This document shows, one piece after another, positions 1-7,519 of a stretch of DNA of 64,000 nt (position 1 is the stretch's first letter; the number at the start of each line of letters is the position of its first letter). The stretch spans positions 186,001 through 250,000 of the forward strand of contig OY760938.1 of assembly GCA_963664255.1 (NCBI GenBank), written 5' to 3'. The position numbers and the translations under genes were made by a program. Source of the DNA: G963663775 sp963664255. GTDB lineage: Bacteria; Bacillota; Clostridia; Oscillospirales; Butyricicoccaceae. Below the pieces are notes generated by a model. It made no database searches. It saw nothing but the letters and a program-made list of their open reading frames with translations, and was not told the origin of the DNA.

Positions 1-1
1 T

Positions 2-388
2 GAAGGATTTGCACGGCAATCGGTTGCTGCATTTGTTGCACAACTGGACCCTACTGTGGATGAATTGGGTGACATCAAAACAGCTGTAAGTGAGGCAGTT
101 ACCAACAGCATTGTGCATGCCTATCAAGATAAGCTGGGATACATAACGGTTTCTGTTAGAATTTTGGACGAGCATTGTGTGGAAATTAAGGTAAAAGACA
201 GCGGTTGTGGCATTATCGATATTCAAAAAGCACGAGAACCGTTATTCACTACAGGCGATGACACACGCTCTGGTATGGGATTCACCATTATGGAAAATTT
301 CACAGATAAATTACGCGTGCGGTCTACCATTGGACGAGGAACGATTGTTACCATGACCAAAACACTTTCCCAACGAAGCGGGGGGTAG
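2..388 (+). CDS. spoIIAB: SpoIIAB anti-sigma-F factor (5' end outside window)
   Basis: Anti-sigma factor and serine kinase that holds sigma F inactive in the predivisional cell and phosphorylates SpoIIAA. The reading frame is open from base 2 and upstream of the internal GTG at 56 it already encodes the conserved GFARQSVAAFVAQLDPT stretch, so the true start lies left of the window. GHKL ATPase motifs are visible: N-box EAVTNSIVHAY, G1 box DSGCGI and G2 box SGMGFTIMENF. Only 3 bases separate its stop from sigF, as in the canonical spoIIAA-spoIIAB-sigF operon. Confidence 0.95.
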   Translation, partial: EGFARQSVAAFVAQLDPTVDELGDIKTAVSEAVTNSIVHAYQDKLGYITVSVRILDEHCVEIKVKDSGCGIIDIQKAREPLFTTGDDTRSGMGFTIMENFTDKLRVRSTIGRGTIVTMTKTLSQRSGG

Positions 389-391
389 TAC

Positions 392-1102
392 ATGGTTGCA
401 GAAGAAATGTGCGAGTTGATTCAGCAAGCACAGGCAGGGGATAAGCATGCGGAATCGCTTCTGTTGGAAAAAAATAATGGACTCATTTGCAGTATCATGC
501 GCAGATTTTTCGGGCGTGGCATTGAGCCAGATGATTTATATCAGTTAGCAGCAATGGGATTTATCAAGGCGGTGCGGGGATTTGACTGCGACTATGGAAC
601 AGCATTTTCTACCTATGCAGTGCCGAAAATTGCAGGGGAAATTCGACGTTTTTTGCGAGACGATGGGCCAATCAAAGTCAGTCGGTCTATCAAAGATTTG
701 TCCGTTCGGTTGCATCACCTGCAAAATGAGATGGAAACAGAACTGGGGCGCGAAATCACCATTGGAGAATTGGCAGAGCGCGCACAAATCACGGTTGAAA
801 CAGCCGCTATGTGTGAACAAGCCACTCGCACAACAGATTCCTTAGAACGACCGCTTTCGGAGGAGGGCGCTACACTGGGTGAGCTATTGGGCGATAATGG
901 AATCGAGGAAAAAATCACCCTACATTTAAGCCTGAAACAAGCTATGGCATCATTGCCACAAAGAGAAAAAGAGGTGTTGGGTTTGCGATTTGGGCGTGCC
1001 ATGACACAAGCAAAGGTTGCAAAAATATTAGGTATATCACAAGTTCAAGTATCACGTATTGAGCGACACGCAATTATAGCCTTGCGAAAGCAAATATTAT
1101 AA
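392..1102 (+). CDS. sigF: RNA polymerase sporulation sigma factor SigF
   Basis: First forespore-specific sigma factor, 236 aa, normal for the family. Region 2 is seen around residues 25-85 (DDLYQLAAMGFIKAVRGFD, then FSTYAVPKIAGEIRRFLRDD), region 3 around 95-150, and the region 4 helix-turn-helix near the C-terminus (AKVAKILGISQVQVSRIE). It follows spoIIAB with a 3-base gap and is presumably co-transcribed. A strong terminator hairpin lies about 50 bases downstream, closing the operon. Family and context both support the assignment. Confidence 0.97.
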   Translation: MVAEEMCELIQQAQAGDKHAESLLLEKNNGLICSIMRRFFGRGIEPDDLYQLAAMGFIKAVRGFDCDYGTAFSTYAVPKIAGEIRRFLRDDGPIKVSRSIKDLSVRLHHLQNEMETELGREITIGELAERAQITVETAAMCEQATRTTDSLERPLSEEGATLGELLGDNGIEEKITLHLSLKQAMASLPQREKEVLGLRFGRAMTQAKVAKILGISQVQVSRIERHAIIALRKQIL

Positions 1103-1148
1103 TCCATGTACTCAAGCAACTGGCGTGCGTATCCATCTGGGTATAAAC

Positions 1149-1190
1149 AAAGCCCACCGAGAATTTCTTCTTCGGTGGGCTTTTGGTTTT
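1149..1190 (+). terminator. Rho-independent terminator after sigF
   Basis: Stem AGCCCACCGA (1151-1160) pairs with TCGGTGGGCT (1172-1181) and is followed by TTTTGGTTTTT. It ends the spoIIA operon. Confidence 0.85.
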
Positions 1191-1273
1191 TATGTATTAC
1201 TACGTTTTTTGCTCTGCCTATCCAATTAAAAGTGAGAATAGCAAAAAACATCGCTCAAAATGGAGGTATGAGT

Positions 1274-1570
1274 ATGACTGATTTAGAAAAACGTCAGATA
1301 GACATAATGCGCCTTAATGGATACGGATATTTGAAGATTGCAATGGCTGCCGGCATTTCAAAAAACACAGTAAAGTCGTACTGCCGAAGGCAAAAAAGCA
1401 TTGAAAGTAAATTAGAAACCGACTACTGCGCCATATGTGGCAGACCTATAGATAAGAGTAAACGTGAAAATCGACGATTCTGCTCGGATGCATGTCGTAC
1501 CAAGTGGTGGAATGAACACCCAAAAGCAAAAATGTCTTATAGAACAAACTGTGCCTGCTGTTTCTCTTAA
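1274..1570 (+). CDS. HTH/zinc-ribbon protein of mobile-element type, probably C-terminally truncated
   Basis: About 98 aa. The N-terminus is a resolvase-like helix-turn-helix (GYGYLKIAMAAGISKNTVKS) and the second half a zinc-binding knuckle (CAICGRPI ... RRFCSDACRTKWW). Proteins of this build are common in clostridial prophages and integrative elements and usually continue with a second CxxC pair; here the ORF stops soon after YRTNCACC, so the C-terminus is likely lost. GGAGG at 1262-1266 favours the ATG at 1274 (7-base spacing) over the ATG at 1268. It marks the left edge of the prophage remnant. Precise function unknown. Confidence 0.6.
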   Translation: MTDLEKRQIDIMRLNGYGYLKIAMAAGISKNTVKSYCRRQKSIESKLETDYCAICGRPIDKSKRENRRFCSDACRTKWWNEHPKAKMSYRTNCACCFS

Positions 1571-1653
1571 GGTCAAGGGCAAGTTAGACCTTGCCTATAT
1601 GTCCTAGCTCTATCAGCGTCCCAATCCCCGCAAAGCGACTCCAGACGAAATTA

Positions 1654-2128
1654 TAGAGGAACTGTCAAGCCAACAAAGCCGGATCAGTCTGATGATAGTG
1701 GTTCAGGTGGTGGTCATGTCAGCTACCCCGCCGCTGTGGTAGAGATTATCACCCCGGAATACAGTCATGCCGGTACGGAATTTGAAGTAAAAACGTCCCT
1801 GTCCGCAAGGAATACAGATTGTTGAAAGAATAAGCGAAAAAGAATACGTTGTTTCGGCGGGGAAACCAAAAATAGCGAAATTAACAGGGCACGCAATGGA
1901 TAATCTTAAAAACAAACCAGATAGAGCAGATATGACAATGCAGACAGCGCAAAAATTTGTAGATGATGCGAAATTGACGGTGTTCCAATCAGGCAAAAAT
2001 ACGCTGAAGTTTCTTTCTGATGACGGGTATGCAGTGCTAAATTTTGATGGTGATTTGGTTACATCTGTGCCGCAAAAATGGCGCAAAAATGGCGCAAAAA
2101 GTATGATAAATATTTGAAAGGAGAGTAA
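1654..2128 (+). pseudogene. Frameshifted phage head-protein C-terminus (remnant)
   Basis: One frame reads DDSGSGGGHVSYPAAVVEI up to about 1790; coding then continues in another frame (VERISEKEYVVSAGKPKIAK) into the stretch from 1896 (LTVFQSGKNTLKFLSDDGYA). The 3' end carries an 11-bp tandem duplication (2071-2092) that changes the C-terminus; removing one copy restores VPQKWRKKYDKYLKGE and a stop at 2126-2128, just ahead of the next gene. The sequence resembles the variable C-terminal tails of phage minor head proteins, but that identification is tentative. At least two lesions mean it is not intact. Confidence 0.55.
2071..2101 (+). repeat. 11-bp tandem duplication causing a frameshift
   Basis: CGCAAAAATGG occurs at 2071-2081 and 2082-2092, followed by CGCAAAAAG. 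Deleting one copy restores a longer, well-formed C-terminus, so the duplication is a recent slippage-type lesion. Confidence 0.8.
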
Positions 2129-2130
2129 AT

Positions 2131-2322
2131 ATGAGACGCCCTAATGATAAACATAATTGCCCGTTACTGAAAAGAGAAGTATTTTGGGGCGATTGCTATG
2201 AAGTTCAAGAAATCAGAGAGGATAACATGGACATGGAGTTGTTTTCGGAACAATTCAGTGTAGAAGAAGCAAATTCTATCTGTGAGAAATGCAGATGGTG
2301 CTATGTAAATGAAATCGATTAA
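2131..2322 (+). CDS. Small Cys-containing prophage protein, unknown function
   Basis: 63 aa with a strong ribosome site (AAAGGAGAG at 2118-2125) before ATG 2131. Four cysteines are spread as NCPLLK, GDCYEV and ICEKCRWC, hinting at metal binding. Codon use and RBS look genuine, and it sits between a phage head-protein remnant and a terminator. I do not recognise a family with a known role. Confidence 0.6.
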   Translation: MRRPNDKHNCPLLKREVFWGDCYEVQEIREDNMDMELFSEQFSVEEANSICEKCRWCYVNEID

Positions 2323-2355
2323 ACCACCAAGCCAAATCGGCAAGGTGGTTTTTTC
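2321..2355 (+). terminator. Rho-independent terminator
   Basis: AAACCACC (2321-2328) pairs with GGTGGTTT (2344-2351), extended by inner GCC/GGC, then a T run. It ends the small Cys-protein gene. Confidence 0.75.
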
Positions 2356-2379
2356 ATGCCCAGAAAAGGAGAGTAAAGA

Positions 2380-2565
2380 ATGTTTTGTCCTTATGCAGTA
2401 CATCGACGCATCGTCACGCAGACCACTTTTGAACATGATGAGAACGGCAATCAGATTATGCAGCAGACCATCGAAGAAAATAAAGCGGAGTTCTTGCCGT
2501 GCTTGCTCCAAGAATGTGGTGCATGGCGCAGTGTCGGGCGATGTCAATATAGCAGAATTGAATAA
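2380..2565 (+). CDS. Small Cys-rich prophage protein
   Basis: 61 aa, preceded by AAAGGAGAG at about 2366 with good spacing. The N-terminal MFCPYAVHR, a central acidic segment (TFEHDENGNQ) and C-terminal CLLQECGAWR give a CxxY...C...C layout typical of short prophage proteins in clostridia. Its function is unknown. It lies directly downstream of a terminator, so it presumably has its own promoter or reads from upstream leak-through. Confidence 0.6.
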   Translation: MFCPYAVHRRIVTQTTFEHDENGNQIMQQTIEENKAEFLPCLLQECGAWRSVGRCQYSRIE

Positions 2566-2597
2566 TCAATGAAATTTTGCAGAAATGAGGTGAACCT

Positions 2598-2935
2598 ATG
2601 AACAAAGTACTTGCTATTGTATGGATAATGTTGTAATGCTTATCAAATGCGCAGCGGCATTGGTCGGCGGTGTATTGGGTATGCTGGTTGGCAAAGCGGA
2701 TGGGCTGCTGTTCGCTTTGCTTATTTTTGTGTTTTTAGAATATCTGTCTGGCGTAATTGTGGCAATCGTGCAACATAAGTTGAGCAGTCAAATCGGTTGG
2801 AAGATTTCAAGAAAGAATACCAGACCAGTGACCCTGCTGCATTTGCACAGGAAGACAGCGACAAGACCCCTGTTTTCACACGTGGAACAGGCGGAGGTAA
2901 CCAAACACAGGCACCCGGTGCGGCATTCGGGTTGA
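2598..2935 (+). pseudogene. Holin (toxin-secretion/phage-lysis type) remnant
   Basis: ATG 2598 has a good RBS (GAGGTGAACCT) but the frame ends after 12 codons. Holin-like coding continues in another frame from 2621 (VGGVLGMLVGKADGLLFALL, LEYLSGVIVAIVQHKLSSQ), two membrane segments of the phage lysis holin family. After QIGWK at about 2800 the holin similarity ends abruptly and the frame runs into unrelated sequence, so the C-terminal half has been deleted. Compare the second, intact holin at 4196. Confidence 0.6.
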
Positions 2936-3561
2936 CTACAACTACAACAAGCCTATCTTACGCCACATTTAACACAGGTAGCACTCCGTATATTTCGTGC
3001 TGCAAGTTATCAGACACCAGTATTTTGATTGCATATTCAGATACTACCAATAGCAGCTATGGAACGGCAATCCTTGCGACAGTAAGCGGAACAGTCATAA
3101 CTTTTGGTAGTGAATATGTATTTAATGATTATACTGTGTTTGACGTTTATTGTGCAAAAATAACGGAGAATAAGGCACTGATTATTTATCAAGACATGGG
3201 AAATGGAAATTATAGCACATATGTAATGGCTACAATTGATGATTCTGGAACTATAATCTTTTCGGACGAGGTTGTGTTTAGTGCTGTTGCAAGTACGCAG
3301 TATATTCGATGTTGCGAGATATCAGAAACTTTCACGTTTGTAACTTATTATAGTGGCGGAGTTCAATCAAGACTGCATCTAAGTGCCAATAGTGAAGCGA
3401 TTGCTCTAGAAGATGGAGCAGATGGAAAAATCATTCAAGTTATCTTTGATGGCAATGTGCAGCTTGATGGGGTAACTAAAGGCGAGGAAATCACAAGCGA
3501 TGGTGTGACGGCATTTTGTCCGATTGATGGACTTTTATGTGTAAAAGGATATTGGAAATAA
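2797..3561 (+). CDS. Chimeric prophage ORF: scaffold-like tail fused to phage tail/propeller repeats
   Basis: Up to 254 aa from a weak TTG. The first about 45 residues (FKKEYQTSDPAAFAQEDSDK, then TRGTGGGNQ) look like the C-terminal tail of a phage scaffolding or head protein. From about residue 45 the character changes to three roughly 50-aa beta repeats, each opening with a YISCCKLSDT / VYCAKITEN / YIRCCEISET motif, as in tail-associated proteins with propeller-like repeats. The junction with the holin remnant at about 2797 and this internal switch point to successive prophage deletions. Expression is doubtful because no proper start is visible. Confidence 0.5.
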   Translation: MEDFKKEYQTSDPAAFAQEDSDKTPVFTRGTGGGNQTQAPGAAFGLTTTTTSLSYATFNTGSTPYISCCKLSDTSILIAYSDTTNSSYGTAILATVSGTVITFGSEYVFNDYTVFDVYCAKITENKALIIYQDMGNGNYSTYVMATIDDSGTIIFSDEVVFSAVASTQYIRCCEISETFTFVTYYSGGVQSRLHLSANSEAIALEDGADGKIIQVIFDGNVQLDGVTKGEEITSDGVTAFCPIDGLLCVKGYWK

Positions 3562-3573
3562 GGGGGAGTTTGT

Positions 3574-3879
3574 ATGTTTTTATTATTGGACAAGCAGAAC
3601 GTGATTCTGCACATCAGCGAAACACTGACGCGGGATAGCGGCGGGAATTATGTGGTTGATAATGGTGCGCTGGCATTTGCACCAAGCTGTGTTTACCATA
3701 CGGCAGAGGTAGAGCGCGTGTTAGATGGGGTCTGCGCACAGCAATATACATACGATGGGACAAGCTTTGCGGAGAATGCAAACTACACTGCACCAAAGAG
3801 CGAAACCGAGAAGCTGCAGGCGCAGGTTGATGATTGGATGGATGCAATCATTGAACTGGGCGCGCTGGTAGGAGGTTAA
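3574..3879 (+). CDS. Phage tail-region small protein upstream of XkdX
   Basis: 101 aa with AAGGGGGAG just before ATG 3574. It has a short beta-rich N-terminal half (FLLLDKQNVILHISETL) and ends in a helix (KLQAQVDDWMDAIIELGALV). Proteins of this size and ending typically sit just before xkdX in Firmicutes siphophage and myophage tail modules, which is exactly the context here. It is probably structural or tail-fibre associated; the role is unproven. Confidence 0.6.
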   Translation: MFLLLDKQNVILHISETLTRDSGGNYVVDNGALAFAPSCVYHTAEVERVLDGVCAQQYTYDGTSFAENANYTAPKSETEKLQAQVDDWMDAIIELGALVGG

Positions 3880-3883
3880 GAAA

Positions 3884-3988
3884 ATGGCAAAGATTTATTA
3901 TTTCAGAATTCAAGAGGGCAAAATGACCATTGATGCGGTGCCGGAACGATGGAAAGCAGAGGTGCAGGCGTTGCTCGATGCAGAATAG
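3884..3988 (+). CDS. XkdX family small phage protein
   Basis: 34 aa: starts MAKIYYFRIQEGKMT and continues DAVPERWKAEVQALL. This matches the XkdX family pattern (short N-terminal hydrophobic turn, then IDDVPxxWxxEV). RBS GGAGG at 3871 overlaps the end of the upstream gene. Function unknown; always found next to the tail-fibre and holin genes. Confidence 0.7.
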   Translation: MAKIYYFRIQEGKMTIDAVPERWKAEVQALLDAE

Positions 3989-4000
3989 GAGTGATACGTT

Positions 4001-4174
4001 ATGCTGATATTCATAGCAGGGTGTGCGTTGACTTGTCTTGTTAAAATGATTCTGCGATGGTGGAGAACCAAAAGAAGCTTGAACAAATGCCGTAAAAAAG
4101 ATACATCTGGAATTTACGGTTTTCGGTACGAGCATCCACCGCCCAAGCAACTAGGGTATCTGATGGAATTGTAA
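4001..4174 (+). CDS. Small single-pass membrane protein, hypothetical
   Basis: 57 aa with AGGAG at about 3987 and an ATG at 4001. It has an N-terminal hydrophobic segment (MLIFIAGCALTCLVKMI) followed by a very basic stretch (RWWRTKRSLNKCRKKD). It lies between xkdX and a holin, so a lysis accessory role is possible but not shown. Confidence 0.5.
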   Translation: MLIFIAGCALTCLVKMILRWWRTKRSLNKCRKKDTSGIYGFRYEHPPPKQLGYLMEL

Positions 4175-4195
4175 TTTACAGGAGGTATACATAAA

Positions 4196-4384
4196 ATGCA
4201 AAACAGATTTAGAAGCAAGGTGTTGTGGGTTTCTGTTGTAGCGCAAGTAGTTACGCTACTCGTTGAGACAGGTAAGATTGATGCTGGCATGGGAGATACC
4301 ATCAATAATACAATCGCGGGCGTAGCACAGATTTTTGTTGTACTCGGCATACTTAACAACCCAACCGATGCAAAGAACCCGTAA
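4196..4384 (+). CDS. Phage holin (phi LC3 type)
   Basis: 62 aa with RBS CAGGAGGT. The pattern FRSKVLWVSVVAQVVTLL, then TINNTIAGVAQIFVVLGILN, ending NNPTDAKNP, is that of small phi-LC3-like holins: two membrane helices separated by a turn. It would permeabilise the membrane for the endolysin. In an intact prophage the endolysin follows directly; here an IS110 element lies between holin and endolysin. Confidence 0.8.
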   Translation: MQNRFRSKVLWVSVVAQVVTLLVETGKIDAGMGDTINNTIAGVAQIFVVLGILNNPTDAKNP

Positions 4385-4425
4385 GGGGCATTCCTGTAAG
4401 GGGTAAAAACGGGAATTGCAAAAAA

Positions 4426-4500
4426 GACAACCTCCGGTTAGGATAGAGAGGATGAAATCTGGCCAGATGAAATCCCAACTCAAAAACAACGGAGGTCGTC
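4426..4500 (+). promoter_or_regulatory. Stem sequestering the transposase Shine-Dalgarno
   Basis: GACAACCTCCG (4426-4436) pairs with CGGAGGTCGTC (4490-4500), 10 of 11 positions, burying the GGAGG (4491-4495) that serves ATG 4504. Such a fold would lower transposase translation from read-through transcripts. Confidence 0.55.
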
Positions 4501-4503
4501 AAA

Positions 4504-5784
4504 ATGAATTTTACCCAAAATGAGAAGTTAAGTCAAGTTACAGCAGAGACAATGGTCATCGGAGTGGACATCGGCAGCGAAACGCATTATGCCAGGGCAT
4601 TTAACTGGCGAGGCGTGGAACTGGGTCGTGTGTTTCGCTTCGCAAACAATGGAGAAGGGTTCGGACAGTTTCAGGCATGGATGAAAAGCTTGTCTGGAGA
4701 GACCACACAGAGCAACATTATGGTAGGCGCAGAGCCTACAGGGCATTACTGGTTTAGCCTGGCGTCATATCTGAAGAATCAAGACATCCGGCTCGTACTG
4801 GTCAATCCATATCACGTCAAGCAATGCAAGGAGCTGGATGATAATCATCCGAGCAAGACAGACAGCAAAGACCCCAAAACCATCGCCAAGTTGGTCATCG
4901 ATGGAAGATATAACGTTCCATATATTCCGGAAGGGGTGTATGCGGAGCTGCGTATCGCTATGAACTGCCGTGAGCGGATCGTGCGGGAACTGGTGTCAAT
5001 CCAGAACCGAATTCTGCGATGGCTCAAGATTTACTTTCCTGAATATCACGAGGTGTTTGGGGATTTCAAAGCACAGAGTAGCCTATTGGTGCTAGGCAAT
5101 ATGCCATTGCCAGCAGATGTCGTCAAGACAGGAGCAGAAGGAATCAACCAGATATGGCGCAAAAACAAGCTGCGGGCCGTTGGAATGAAAAGAGCGCAGA
5201 CTCTGTACGAAGCGGCAAAACACAGCATGGGCTGCACCGAGGGTAGCAATGCCGCCCGCATGGAAATTCGGTTGCTTCTGGAGGACTATCATGCCAAGCA
5301 TACGCAATATGACAGCGTTATGGCGCTTGTAGAAGAGCTATGCGTGCAAATTCCGTCGGTACTGAAACTGCTCGCAATTAAGGGCGTGGGACTACTCACC
5401 ATCGCTGGTTTCTTTGCCGAGGTTGGAGATTTGGGACGTTTCCAGTCTCCAAAACAGATTCAGAAACTGTCCGGACTCGCGATTCGTGAAAACAGTTCCG
5501 GTAAACACCGGGGGCAAAGCGGGATCAGCAAACGTGGCAGGCATCGCCTGCGGGCACTACTATTCCGCGCCATTCTGCCGCTGGTAGCAACAAATCAAGA
5601 ATTTAGGGAAATCCACGGATACTACACGAGCCGCAAAGACAATCCACTGAAGAAAAAGCAATCGCTCATTGCGCTATGCTGCAAGCTGATTCGGGTGTTT
5701 TTCGCCCTTGTGACCAAAGATGAGGACTATGATCCAGTACGGTTGCTTGGGGACATTCGCCGTCCGGCAGCAATGGCAGCTTAA
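4504..5784 (+). CDS. IS110-family transposase
   Basis: 426 aa, typical for the family. The N-terminal RuvC-like DEDD domain shows GVDIGSETHYA, then GAEPTGHYW and KTDSKDPKTIAKLVIDG; the C-terminal Transposase_20 domain shows IKGVGLLTIAGFFAEVG and ENSSGKHRGQSGISKRG, the latter with candidate catalytic serines. No frameshift is apparent, so the enzyme may be active. The RBS GGAGG is 8 bases from the ATG but can be folded into a stem. Confidence 0.92.
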   Translation: MNFTQNEKLSQVTAETMVIGVDIGSETHYARAFNWRGVELGRVFRFANNGEGFGQFQAWMKSLSGETTQSNIMVGAEPTGHYWFSLASYLKNQDIRLVLVNPYHVKQCKELDDNHPSKTDSKDPKTIAKLVIDGRYNVPYIPEGVYAELRIAMNCRERIVRELVSIQNRILRWLKIYFPEYHEVFGDFKAQSSLLVLGNMPLPADVVKTGAEGINQIWRKNKLRAVGMKRAQTLYEAAKHSMGCTEGSNAARMEIRLLLEDYHAKHTQYDSVMALVEELCVQIPSVLKLLAIKGVGLLTIAGFFAEVGDLGRFQSPKQIQKLSGLAIRENSSGKHRGQSGISKRGRHRLRALLFRAILPLVATNQEFREIHGYYTSRKDNPLKKKQSLIALCCKLIRVFFALVTKDEDYDPVRLLGDIRRPAAMAA

Positions 5785-6185
5785 GGGCAATACCGCACAA
5801 TGACCTCGCCGGAAGCGTCACAGCCAGGTCATGTAGCAAAGCAATTCAAAGACAAAAGAGCAGGTAGTCAGTCATCATTACACCATTAGAGCAAGGACTC
5901 GGCAAAGGAGCATTGCTGACACCCATCTGCGGGCAGGCAGGACGAAGGAATTTAGGGCAATGACCCTGTTAGACATGGGAGGTTTGCTGCCGCAGGAAAA
6001 GTGGGTTACCATCGCCAAAATATCGCAAAACAAGCGACGCTTTGGTTGTCATGCCCATTTTCCCTGATTTGGTGCACTGGATGCAGTGCTGCTTCGCAAT
6101 CGCTCTTTTGAATTTGGCGTAATTTTAAGAAAACGCGAGATTTTCAGAGAAAAACGTTAGTTATTATAGGGAGGGAGGACAAACG
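5785..6185 (+). other. Long 3' non-coding end of the IS110 element, candidate guide RNA region
   Basis: 400 bases without a convincing ORF. Local stems are visible: ATGACCT (5800-5806) with AGGTCAT (5826-5832), and GCACTG/CAGTGC at about 6073-6088. The length is unusual for a spacer and fits the position of a bridge RNA in IS1111-group elements. This is inference only. Confidence 0.35.
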
Positions 6186-7253
6186 ATGTCAAGAGATACG
6201 ACAAAATTGCACCCGATTCTGCAGGAGAAGTTGGCACTGCTGAAATCGAAGTGTGCCGCACAGGGTTTAAAAATCGGCGTTTCGGAGTGTATGCGAACGG
6301 TTGCCGAGCAGGATGCTCTATATGCCAAAGGCAGAACTGCTCCCGGCAGTATTGTTACGAAAGCACGGGGGTCAAGCTATTCCTCCATGCACCAATGGGG
6401 CACGGCATTTGATTTTTACCGAAATGATGGCAAGGGTGCATATTACGATGAGGACGGCTTTTTCGCCAAGGTTGGAAGAATTGGGCAGTCTATCGGCTTG
6501 GAGTGGGGCGGTTCTTGGACAAGCTTTCAAGACACACCACACTTCCAGCTGCCGAATTGGGGCAGCACCACAAAGAAACTGAAAAACCTTTATGGCGCAC
6601 CGAGTAAGTTTATGGCCACATGGAAGGATTTAGATAAACGGGAGGGTGATGAAGTGGTAGATTTAGATGGGCAGCTTGTCAATCTGTTCCGCTGTATCAA
6701 ATATCATGCAGCGGAGTTAGAACGACAAATGGATTTTATGCTCACATCACGACAGACATTTTATGATGTGCGAAGCTGTAATGGAATGCAGGGATTTACA
6801 GACATTCAGCGTGCGGCACAGTTCTACTATTTGATTAAGATATCCTTTGGGTCGGATATTCGCTCCTTTGGATGCTGTAAGAAAAACCTACCATCAGCGG
6901 TAGAGCGATTAAAGGCTGTGCAAGAACGACTTGCAGCCGTTCTAATTGAGCAAAAGGACTTTGCGAAGCTGATACAATCCTATGATAATCCGAAGGCTTT
7001 GTTTTACTGTGACCCGCCATATCATGGCACAGAGAAGTATTATACAGAGCAATTTTCACAGGAAGATCATGTGCGATTGTGTGAGTGCTTATCGCAGATA
7101 AAGGGGCGATTTATTCTCTCCTACAATGACGATGATTACATACGAGAATTGTATAAAAATTTCAGAATTGAAGCCGTGAGCCGTAACCACAATCTTGTAT
7201 CAAGGAAAGGTGAAAACAAGCGGTTCAATGAACTGATTATTTGCAATTTTTAG
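6186..7253 (+). CDS. Endolysin (M15 peptidase) fused to a truncated adenine methyltransferase
   Basis: 355 aa. Residues 1-150 form a VanY/L-Ala-D-Glu-peptidase-type domain with the metal motif SMHQWGTAFDF and the second histidine in DTPHFQLP; this would cleave peptidoglycan cross-links. From about residue 160 the sequence is a D12-class N6-adenine methyltransferase body (LVNLFRCIKYH, GFTDIQRAAQF, catalytic DPPYHGTEKYY, KGRFILSYNDDDYI) that lacks its N-terminal AdoMet-binding motif. The in-frame join is most simply a prophage deletion scar. The lysin half may work; the methylase half probably cannot bind AdoMet. RBS GGGAGGGAGG precedes ATG 6186. Confidence 0.8.
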   Translation: MSRDTTKLHPILQEKLALLKSKCAAQGLKIGVSECMRTVAEQDALYAKGRTAPGSIVTKARGSSYSSMHQWGTAFDFYRNDGKGAYYDEDGFFAKVGRIGQSIGLEWGGSWTSFQDTPHFQLPNWGSTTKKLKNLYGAPSKFMATWKDLDKREGDEVVDLDGQLVNLFRCIKYHAAELERQMDFMLTSRQTFYDVRSCNGMQGFTDIQRAAQFYYLIKISFGSDIRSFGCCKKNLPSAVERLKAVQERLAAVLIEQKDFAKLIQSYDNPKALFYCDPPYHGTEKYYTEQFSQEDHVRLCECLSQIKGRFILSYNDDDYIRELYKNFRIEAVSRNHNLVSRKGENKRFNELIICNF

Positions 7254-7258
7254 GGACA

Positions 7259-7300
7259 AAATATCCCCGGTCAGCGGCGTACTGATCGGGGATAAAATCT
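7259..7300 (+). terminator. Hairpin after the endolysin fusion
   Basis: ATCCCCGGTCAG (7263-7274) pairs with CTGATCGGGGAT (7282-7293), one G-T wobble. The T run is weak, so termination efficiency is uncertain. Confidence 0.55.
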
Positions 7301-7519
7301 GCTTTATTTTTGCCAAAAATCTTGAGCGGCTACAGCGATGTCGGAAAATTCACTAGACTGTATATTGATTGTTTTTTTATTTGCAGCGTGGAAAGCACGG
7401 GATAGCGTTGGCATTGCATCTTGCGCCATCTCCGTTTTTTTGATATAATAATTAGAACCTTATGTGTTGTACATTTTCACACACAAAACTTTCTATATTT
7501 TATCGAAGAGGTCTTTTCC

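Larger units (their letters stand above)
4385..6185 (+). mobile_element. IS110-family insertion sequence (outer limits approximate)
   Basis: A single DEDD transposase gene with about 0.1 kb of non-coding sequence before it and up to 0.4 kb after it, inserted between the prophage holin and endolysin genes. IS110-type elements have no classic terminal inverted repeats and I cannot place the ends exactly; the coordinates are the flanking gene limits. The long 3' non-coding part suggests that any guide (bridge) RNA would lie downstream, as in the IS1111 group. Confidence 0.6.

Noticed and set aside
1703..2086. 127-aa minus-strand ORF
   Set aside because: Antisense to the frameshifted phage head-protein remnant, whose frames show protein-like sequence.
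7294..7519. SAM or T-box riboswitch upstream of metA
   Set aside because: No S-box core motifs or T-box sequence seen in the 225-base leader.
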